A DNA stretch of 7,845 bases from contig JAGLNZ010000054.1 of assembly GCA_023139225.1 (NCBI GenBank), forward strand, positions 1-7,845. The letters are read 5' to 3'. Shown here piece after piece: positions 1 to 5,595 of the stretch; the stretch's first letter is position 1; each line of letters begins with the position of its first letter. Both the position numbers and the translations under genes were made by a program. The notes beneath the pieces were generated by a model. The model searched no databases, was not told the DNA's origin, and was given only the letters and a program-made list of their open reading frames with translations. This stretch comes from Desulfobacula sp. GTDB lineage: Bacteria > Desulfobacterota > Desulfobacteria > Desulfobacterales > Desulfobacteraceae.

Positions 1-737
1 GAAAAGACTTCATCCATATTGTAAACCACAATCTTACTTAATGGCTCCAGAAGATCAATATTTGAATCCACTTTTTTTTCAATAAGATTGTATATAATCA
101 CCATGGTTTCGGAAAATTTTAAAATCTTGCCGACACCGGAACTCATCCCCTGACCATAAGGCTCATCTGCCTGAGGTGAAACATTTATCCCCTGATATTC
201 ATAAAATTCTTTTAAAATATTAAAATGAATATTCCATATATTATCACCCGGCTGAACCACATAAATCCCGTATTCTTTTGTTTTTTGAGGTCGGACAGCT
301 CCGGAGTCATCAATTTTTTCCTGGAAAACATCTCCTTTTTTTATGAACGCTTTTTCTAAAATATCTCTCATAGAGATTTGAATATCACCAATTTTAAAGC
401 TCTCATCAGAATTAACAATCATATCAAGGCTTTTTTTAATCCCTAAGCTTTCTTTGCGTGAGACCATGAGTTGCTTTAATTTATTATTTTTTTTCAATTC
501 CTTATAGTCAATAGTCGGCATGATAACAATGTTGCCCTGAACGGTTCCGTCTTTATCGGTTATGATATTTTTTTTATTGTCGTTAAGGATTTGCGGTATC
601 ACAGTTTTATCTTTTGTTGTTGGCAAATCCCTTTCTCCGGGTTTTTTGAAATTCAAGATAGTGAAAAACAAGACTCCAAATAAAACCACGGCAATAGTTA
701 TTAACACTTTTTTCTTTTCATTCTCTTTCAGGAGCAT
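1..737 (-). CDS. Membrane-anchored LysM-like domain protein, C-terminus cut off
   Basis: The frame is open from an ATG at 735-737 to the window edge, giving 245 visible residues and no stop. The start is well supported: an AAGGAGAA ribosome binding site (741-748) lies three bases upstream, and the frame upstream reaches a stop (798-800) with no other ATG. Residues 1-10 are charged (MLLKENEKKK). Residues about 11-29 form one hydrophobic segment, so the protein is probably an inner-membrane anchor with the rest in the periplasm. Residues about 30-155 are polar, lysine-rich and unrecognised. Residues 158-170 (IYVVQPGDNIWNI) match the first half of a LysM peptidoglycan-binding motif. A possible second half (IIYNL ... 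LLEPLSKIVVYN, 214-240) comes only after an unusually long insert containing GQGMSSGVG (196-203). LysM domains generally bind N-acetylglucosamine-containing glycans, so wall binding is inferred. The gene probably has its own promoter (773-801). It lies 73 bases after the RNase gene. Exact function unknown. Confidence 0.8.
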   Translation of the reverse strand, partial: MLLKENEKKKVLITIAVVLFGVLFFTILNFKKPGERDLPTTKDKTVIPQILNDNKKNIITDKDGTVQGNIVIMPTIDYKELKKNNKLKQLMVSRKESLGIKKSLDMIVNSDESFKIGDIQISMRDILEKAFIKKGDVFQEKIDDSGAVRPQKTKEYGIYVVQPGDNIWNIHFNILKEFYEYQGINVSPQADEPYGQGMSSGVGKILKFSETMVIIYNLIEKKVDSNIDLLEPLSKIVVYNMDEVF

Positions 738-772
738 AAATTCTCCTTTTTTATTTAAGATTGAAATTGCTT

Positions 773-801
773 CAGATACACAATAGAATGATTTATGTCA
801 A
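773..801 (-). promoter_or_regulatory. Candidate sigma-70 promoter for the LysM-like gene
   Basis: Read on the minus strand, a perfect TTGACA -35 box (796-801) is followed after exactly 17 bases by TATCTG (773-778), which matches only the first three positions of TATAAT. Transcription would start near 766, leaving a leader of about 29 bases that holds the AAGGAGAA ribosome binding site. The whole element lies in the short gap after the RNase stop codon, where it could drive the LysM-like gene independently. The weak -10 box is the main doubt. Confidence 0.42.
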
Positions 802-810
802 GAAAGGTCT

Positions 811-2286
811 TCATTCAGGGGTAATTATAACGACTTTACTTTCCCCGGAAACCATATTCAAATCACCCTCAATGGTAATTGCAACCTTTTTTTTCGATTC
901 AATCAGGGTTAGTTCCTCTCTTTTTTTGTTTAATAGATAACTTGCAACTTCAATAGGTACAATCCCTGTTGCTTCACTGATTTCAGGTTTTAATGTTTTT
1001 AAGTTCAATAGTCTTAAGAATGCAAGTCCCTGGGTTTCTACAGAAGGAATTTGACCCCTGCCATGACAATGTCTGCAAGTTTCATAACTTCCAAAAGTGA
1101 TTGAATGCCGGATACGCTGCCGTGACATTTCCAGTAAACCAAATTTTGTTATACCGCCCACTTTTGTTTTGGCTTTATCTGATTTCAAATGTTTTTTCAG
1201 GGTTTTTGTGATTTCAGCCTTATGCCGGCGTTCTCTCATATCTATGTAATCAACCACAATCAACCCGCCCATATCTCGAAGTCTCAATTGTCGAGCAACC
1301 TCCTCACAAGCCTCGATATTTGTATGAAAGGCAGTCTCTTCAATATTTTTCTTTTTAGTGGATTTTCCTGAATTTACATCAATGGAAACCAGAGCTTCCG
1401 TCTGTTCAATTACAAGGAATCCTCCGGATTTAAGGGGTACGGTTTTTTTATAAATTGAAGCAATCTGATCTTCAAGCTGATGTTTGGTAAATATGGGTTT
1501 TTCACCCTTGAAAAGCTTGACTATATTTTTTTGTTTCGGAGCGATAACACTAATGAAATCTTTTACCTCCTTAAAAATTTCAGGGCTGTCAATAAGAATC
1601 TCATTAACGTCTGATGTAAAATAATCCCTTAAAGATCTTACAGCAAGGGTTTGCTCTTTGTATAGCAGTGACGGGGCATTGTTTTTAACTGCTTTTTTGT
1701 CAATGCTCTTCCATACACGCATCAGGTATCTTAGATCTGCGGTCAACATGGTTTTTGTGGAATTTTTCCCGGCAGTTCTGACAATCATGCCGAATCCGTC
1801 AGCAATTTTCATTTTTTTTATGATATTGACCAGCCGTTTTCTTTCATCCTCATCCTCATCACTGATCTTACGGGATACTCCTCTGGTGGAATTTCCCGGC
1901 ATTAACACAGACAGTCTTCCGGGCAAAGAGATATAGGTTGTCAGCATAGCCCCTTTTAGACTGATAGGGTTCTTTGTTACCTGAACAATTAGTTCCTGGC
2001 CCTTTTTGATTAGATTAAATAAAGCCTTTCCGCCGGATTCAATATCCTGAAAATAGTCTTTATGAATTTCATTTTTCTGAAGAAAGCCATTCTTAGGCTC
2101 TCCATAATCGACAAAAACAGCCTGAAGGCTTGGTTCAACTCTTGTAACAATACCTTTGTAAATATTGCCCTGAGTTACCTGTTTGGCTGTTGTTTCAATG
2201 TGAAATTGTTCAAGCTTGTTATCTTTAATTGTTACAATTCTGTTTTCATCAGAATCCAGTGCGTTGATTAAAATTTTTTTTGTCAT
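811..2286 (-). CDS. rng: Ribonuclease G (RNase E/G family endoribonuclease)
   Basis: This 491-residue protein is a single-strand-specific endoribonuclease of the RNase E/G family, which acts in rRNA maturation and mRNA decay in the cytoplasm. An S1-type RNA-binding segment spans about residues 38-120 (GNIYKGIVTRVEPSLQAVFVDYG at its start, inside the RNase H-like fold). The 5'-monophosphate sensor motif is seen as IVRTAGK (168-174). The metal-binding aspartates are D303 in SIDVNSGK and D346 in IVVDYIDM, and the zinc-link cysteines are C404 and C407 in CRHCHGRG. These four positions coincide with those of E. coli RNase E. The length fits RNase G or the catalytic half of RNase E, with no C-terminal degradosome scaffold. 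The protein may therefore do both jobs if no longer RNase E exists elsewhere. The start has a partial ribosome site (AAGAG, 2295-2299) eight bases upstream. A candidate promoter lies at 2345-2372. A run of eight A follows the start at codons 2-4. Confidence 0.95.
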   Translation of the reverse strand: MTKKILINALDSDENRIVTIKDNKLEQFHIETTAKQVTQGNIYKGIVTRVEPSLQAVFVDYGEPKNGFLQKNEIHKDYFQDIESGGKALFNLIKKGQELIVQVTKNPISLKGAMLTTYISLPGRLSVLMPGNSTRGVSRKISDEDEDERKRLVNIIKKMKIADGFGMIVRTAGKNSTKTMLTADLRYLMRVWKSIDKKAVKNNAPSLLYKEQTLAVRSLRDYFTSDVNEILIDSPEIFKEVKDFISVIAPKQKNIVKLFKGEKPIFTKHQLEDQIASIYKKTVPLKSGGFLVIEQTEALVSIDVNSGKSTKKKNIEETAFHTNIEACEEVARQLRLRDMGGLIVVDYIDMRERRHKAEITKTLKKHLKSDKAKTKVGGITKFGLLEMSRQRIRHSITFGSYETCRHCHGRGQIPSVETQGLAFLRLLNLKTLKPEISEATGIVPIEVASYLLNKKREELTLIESKKKVAITIEGDLNMVSGESKVVIITPE

Positions 2287-2344
2287 TAATTTTTCTCTTG
2301 AATTTAAATTTTAAATTTTTTTTTATTCAAATAAAAATTGTTGA

Positions 2345-2372
2345 ATTTTAAGTAGTAAATTGAATGGATCAA
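2345..2372 (-). promoter_or_regulatory. Candidate promoter for the RNase G gene
   Basis: On the minus strand TTGATC (2367-2372, four of six matches to TTGACA) is followed after 16 bases by TAAAAT (2345-2350, five of six matches to TATAAT). A TTGACT (2372-2377) lies one turn-fragment upstream but would give a 21-base spacer. Transcription would start near 2337 and give a leader of about 50 bases made almost only of A and T. The region is so AT-rich that chance -10 matches are expected, so this is a moderate to weak call. The need for a promoter here is supported by the 139-base gap after the kinase gene. Confidence 0.33.
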
Positions 2373-2425
2373 GTCAAATTCTTTATTCTTTTGACACAGT
2401 AAAACTTACTTTAATCAAGATGTTT

Positions 2426-4171
2426 TTATTTGAGTACCTTATCAAGGATTTTCCTAAGTTCTGATATTCTAAATGGTTTCACAAGCATCCCCTTAAAGCC
2501 GTAGTCTTTGTAATTGGATAAAACAGGATCATTGGAATATCCACTTATTACAACTGCCCGTGCATTTGGATCAATTTCAAGAATTTTTGAAATTGTTTCC
2601 TTGCCGCCCATTCCACCCGGTATGGTCAGATCCATTAATATCAGGTCAAAAGCGTTATCATCCTTTAAAGCTTGTTTATAAATGGAAATTGCCTGGCGGC
2701 CTTCTGAGACTGCCGTTGCCTTAAATTCAAATTTTTGGATCATTTTTTTGGCAATGTTACAGACCTGCTCATCATCATCCATGATTAAAATATTTGCTGA
2801 TTTTACATTTGATTGAACTTTTGGTTCAATCAATGATGAAGGCTTTTTGTCTTTTTCTAATGCAGGAAGATAAAGACAAAATGACGCGCCATTGCCAATA
2901 CGGGATGAAACGGTTATCAATCCGTTATGTTTTTTTAAAATTGAATAGGCGGTAGAAAGTCCCATACCGCATCCAGTCTGTTTGGTTGTAAAATATGGAT
3001 CAAAAATTTTGGCAATATAATCCCGGGAAATACCAATTCCTTCATCCTGAATTATTATTTTTATGTATTTTCCGGAAGATAAGGGCTTAAGCTCGTTTTC
3101 TGCTATTCTGATGTTTTGAACAGCAATTCTTAAGTTCCCCCCCTCCGGCATTGCATGGCGGGCATTAATAACAAGATTTGAAGTAACCAGGCCGATCTGT
3201 CCTTTATCTGCGTGGACACGCCATAATTGATCATCAACACTCATTATCAGCTTTATGTTGCTGCCGGACAGGTTAAAGCTTGCAGCCTCTTTGACAATCT
3301 GACCGATGGTGATAGGTTCTTTAATGGGGTCTCCACCTCGTGCAAAGGTTAATAGCTGCTGGGTTAAATCAGTAGCCTTTGTCATTGATTGTTCCGCATC
3401 CTGGATCAGTTGAAATGCCTCGTCTTCAGGCGTCAGTTCCAGTTTGGCAAGAGCAATATTTCCATACAGCCCCGTTAAAATATTATTAAAATCGTGGGCA
3501 ATGCCACCGGCAAGAGTCCCAATAGATTTAAGTTTTTCACTTTTTAAAAATTCTTCCTGAGAGTATTTTTCATCAGTGATATCTTCAAGAATCAAATCAA
3601 AGTATTTTACTTTTCCATTTTTATCACGCACGGCCTGTCCTGCAGCAGAAACTATAATAATTGATCCATCTTTTTTACATAGTTTTAATTCTTCATGCCG
3701 TACTATGTCAAAGCGACTGATTTTATTTGAAAAAATTTTTCTTTTTTTATCGTCCAGGTAGAGATCTGCAACGGGTATGTTTTTCAACTCTTCTTTTGAA
3801 TATCCAAGCATTATTGCAAGCCATGAATTGACTTCAATGTGTTTTCCTTTCTCTCCCGGAGTTGTTCTTGCAACACCAATCTGTATGTTTTCTATAATAG
3901 ATTCGTATTTTCTTTCACTTTCGTTAAATTCTTTTTGGGTCGCAAGATTGTTGAAAATTATTTTTTTTAATCTTTTAACAAGTAAAAATTGTAAAACAGG
4001 GATGCCCACCAGTATCATCCCGAATATAATCATATAAAAAGGATGAATATTTGTTAACTCCGTCTCAGAAAAAAAATAAAAAAGAAAGATACCTCCGAAT
4101 AATAAAAAAATGAACAGGGAAAGTGCAGTCATCTGGACCATGAAACGGTTTAAAGCTGATTTTAGCTCCAT
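2426..4171 (-). CDS. Hybrid sensor histidine kinase (two TM, PAS, HisKA, HATPase, receiver)
   Basis: This is a 581-residue membrane-bound two-component kinase. Two hydrophobic segments (about 14-34 and 45-65) are separated by only about ten residues, so there is almost no periplasmic sensor. A PAS domain follows at about 85-200 (core motif MLGYSKEEL, PAC-like end DLILEDITDE). The HisKA dimerisation domain carries the phospho-accepting H226 in GGIAHDFNN. The ATPase domain has an N box NLVINARHAM (332-341, with H339 where Asp is common), a G1 box DEGIGI (376-381), an F box FDPYFTTK (390-397) and a G2 box GMGL (402-405). The C-terminal receiver (about 460-581) has the acidic cluster DDD (465-467), phospho-accepting D514 in ILMDLTIPGG, S543 and K565. 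All key residues are present, so it should be active. No output domain, HPt domain or partner regulator is seen nearby. It follows mltF after 36 bases with a strong AAGGAG site, suggesting one operon. The signal is unknown. Confidence 0.95.
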   Translation of the reverse strand: MELKSALNRFMVQMTALSLFIFLLFGGIFLFYFFSETELTNIHPFYMIIFGMILVGIPVLQFLLVKRLKKIIFNNLATQKEFNESERKYESIIENIQIGVARTTPGEKGKHIEVNSWLAIMLGYSKEELKNIPVADLYLDDKKRKIFSNKISRFDIVRHEELKLCKKDGSIIIVSAAGQAVRDKNGKVKYFDLILEDITDEKYSQEEFLKSEKLKSIGTLAGGIAHDFNNILTGLYGNIALAKLELTPEDEAFQLIQDAEQSMTKATDLTQQLLTFARGGDPIKEPITIGQIVKEAASFNLSGSNIKLIMSVDDQLWRVHADKGQIGLVTSNLVINARHAMPEGGNLRIAVQNIRIAENELKPLSSGKYIKIIIQDEGIGISRDYIAKIFDPYFTTKQTGCGMGLSTAYSILKKHNGLITVSSRIGNGASFCLYLPALEKDKKPSSLIEPKVQSNVKSANILIMDDDEQVCNIAKKMIQKFEFKATAVSEGRQAISIYKQALKDDNAFDLILMDLTIPGGMGGKETISKILEIDPNARAVVISGYSNDPVLSNYKDYGFKGMLVKPFRISELRKILDKVLK

Positions 4172-4178
4172 TTAACAG

Positions 4179-4184
4179 CTCCTT
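4179..4184 (-). promoter_or_regulatory. Strong ribosome binding site of the kinase gene
   Basis: AAGGAG on the minus strand lies seven bases before the ATG at 4169-4171. It fixes the kinase start and indicates independent, efficient initiation within the presumed parC-mltF-kinase transcript. The 36-base gap after mltF has little room for a promoter of its own. Confidence 0.8.
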
Positions 4185-4207
4185 GAATCAGAAATGTGAC
4201 AAAAATT

Positions 4208-5590
4208 TTAATAAATTTCTTTTTGTTTAAGTATATCAAAATAGGTAAGGATACGATCAACATATTGAACCGGCTCCCAGCCTCTTGCATAACCATGTTT
4301 GGTTTTTTTATAATATTTTGATTTTGATAGTAATGGCAGTGTTGTTTTTAAACTCTGCCATTTGGTTTCATCCAAATTCATAGCTTTGGCAATTTTTATG
4401 GCATCGGTCACATGGCCATACCCGATATTGTAACTGGCTAAAGCAAACAATATCCTTTCATAATCATCTTCAAGATAGTCGAATTTTTTAATCATTTTAT
4501 CAAGATATTTTATGCCTGCTTTAATGCTTTGTGAAGGCTTGAGTCGATTTTCGATACCCATTTCTTCGGCTGTAACTATTGTAACCTGCATCAATCCTCT
4601 GACATTTGTAAAGCTTTTTGCATTTGGGTTAAAATGGGATTCCTGGTAAACAACTGCGGCTAAAAGTTTCCAGTCAAAACCATATTTTATGGATTCAGTA
4701 ATAATAATTTTTTTATATTTTGGCAGCCTGGTTTTAATTCTTTGATGAAATCTTTTTAAGTCAAAGGGATCTGAATCTTCAATATTTGAATAATACTTAT
4801 CAACGATTTGTTTTAATTTTCCTGTTTTATTTGCATAAAGAAAAAATTTATTGATCTGCTCCAGCATTTGTGAATCATTCTTGTTGACTGCCCAGGCAAG
4901 GGATTCTTTCTGCTGCAAAGGAATCCCAATCCTGATATCCGGATAATATCTTTGGTTTAAATAAGCAATGTTATTGTCAGCAACGGTAAATTTTATTTTT
5001 CTATCATGGACCATACGAATCAGTTCTTCGGTAGGGATATTGTCATGAAGGATATAATTAAAATCAATACCGGATTTTTTTATTTCTTCAAGCCGTGAGT
5101 GATAAGAGGTCCCCCGGCGAACATGTAAGGTTCTAAAGGTCAGGTCTTCAATATTTTTAGGTCCGAAAACCAACTTATGATGGACCATATGCTGTTGAAT
5201 GGTCATATAAGGAATTGAAAAATTAACCTTTTCAAGCCTCTTGCTTGTTATGGCAAGCCCTGATGCGATAAAATCACCTTTTCCCTGTTCAAGATAAGGA
5301 AACATGTTGTTCCAGCCAGGGGTGACAATATCAAGATCAACATTGAGAAATTTGGCAAACTCCCTGGCAAGATCATACTCAAATCCGGTAGGTTGCCCGT
5401 TGTAGTAATAATAAGTATTAATGGAATTGTTTGTGATTAATCTCAGGATTCCGGTCTTTTTGATTCTTTCTACACGGCTTAGATCTGAACCAAACTCCTT
5501 ATTATGAATTAATACGGACAAAAAAACAAAAAAAGACAATAAACCAATGAGGTTTGTTAAGATAAAATAATTAAAATATTTTTTTTTCAT
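4208..5590 (-). CDS. mltF: MltF-type membrane-bound lytic murein transglycosylase F
   Basis: This 460-residue protein cleaves the MurNAc-GlcNAc bond of peptidoglycan, leaving 1,6-anhydro-muropeptides, and probably acts in the periplasm. A hydrophobic segment at about 8-28 after MKKK serves as signal or anchor. Residues about 44-270 form a family-3 solute-binding domain (GILRLITNN, QPTGFEYDLAREFAKFL, GDFIASGLAITSKRLE, VRRGTSYHSRLEE, FTVADNN). Residues about 285-455 form the SLT lysozyme-like domain. The catalytic glutamate is E317 in VVYQESHFNPNA, followed by VRGLMQVT (329-336), ALASYNIGYGHV (383-394) and the MltF-like end HGYARGWEPVQYV (432-444). This order and these motifs match E. coli MltF, which is somewhat longer. 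In MltF the binding domain is known to modulate the transglycosylase, with cell-wall peptides and amino acids as effectors in studied homologues. The start lies two bases after the parC stop, without a clear ribosome site, and is followed by nine A. A hydrophobic segment directly after the start supports this ATG. Confidence 0.93.
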   Translation of the reverse strand: MKKKYFNYFILTNLIGLLSFFVFLSVLIHNKEFGSDLSRVERIKKTGILRLITNNSINTYYYYNGQPTGFEYDLAREFAKFLNVDLDIVTPGWNNMFPYLEQGKGDFIASGLAITSKRLEKVNFSIPYMTIQQHMVHHKLVFGPKNIEDLTFRTLHVRRGTSYHSRLEEIKKSGIDFNYILHDNIPTEELIRMVHDRKIKFTVADNNIAYLNQRYYPDIRIGIPLQQKESLAWAVNKNDSQMLEQINKFFLYANKTGKLKQIVDKYYSNIEDSDPFDLKRFHQRIKTRLPKYKKIIITESIKYGFDWKLLAAVVYQESHFNPNAKSFTNVRGLMQVTIVTAEEMGIENRLKPSQSIKAGIKYLDKMIKKFDYLEDDYERILFALASYNIGYGHVTDAIKIAKAMNLDETKWQSLKTTLPLLSKSKYYKKTKHGYARGWEPVQYVDRILTYFDILKQKEIY

Positions 5591-5595
5591 TGTTA
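5588..5595 (-). promoter_or_regulatory. parC stop / mltF start junction, probable translational coupling
   Basis: On the minus strand the junction reads TAACAATG: the parC stop TAA (5593-5595), two bases, then the mltF ATG (5588-5590). The 20 bases before the ATG contain no purine-rich Shine-Dalgarno stretch (the region reads CCCGGTAATAACTAACA). Initiation at mltF is therefore likely to depend on ribosomes ending at parC, which would link the levels of the two proteins. Coupling is inferred from spacing, not shown. Confidence 0.6.

Noticed and set aside
562..786. A 74-codon open frame on the + strand opposite the start of the LysM-like gene
   Set aside because: Its sequence is the low-complexity Phe/Ser/Ile-rich kind expected antisense to a lysine-rich gene, and the minus-strand gene there has a good ribosome site and membrane segment.
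800..812. AAGA-CCTT-TCTT hairpin after the RNase stop as a terminator
   Set aside because: A four-pair A/T-rich stem without a U tract is too weak, and it overlaps the candidate promoter.
2301..2320. AATTTAAATT palindrome as a protein-binding site
   Set aside because: It lies in sequence that is almost entirely A and T, where short palindromes are expected by chance.
2392..2415. TTGACA on the + strand in the kinase-RNase gap as a promoter
   Set aside because: No acceptable -10 box lies 15-19 bases downstream, and no + strand gene follows it.
2398..2416. Small hairpin AGTAA-GTT-TTACT after the kinase stop as a terminator
   Set aside because: The stem has only five weak pairs and is not followed by a U run on the minus strand, so it does not fit a Rho-independent terminator.
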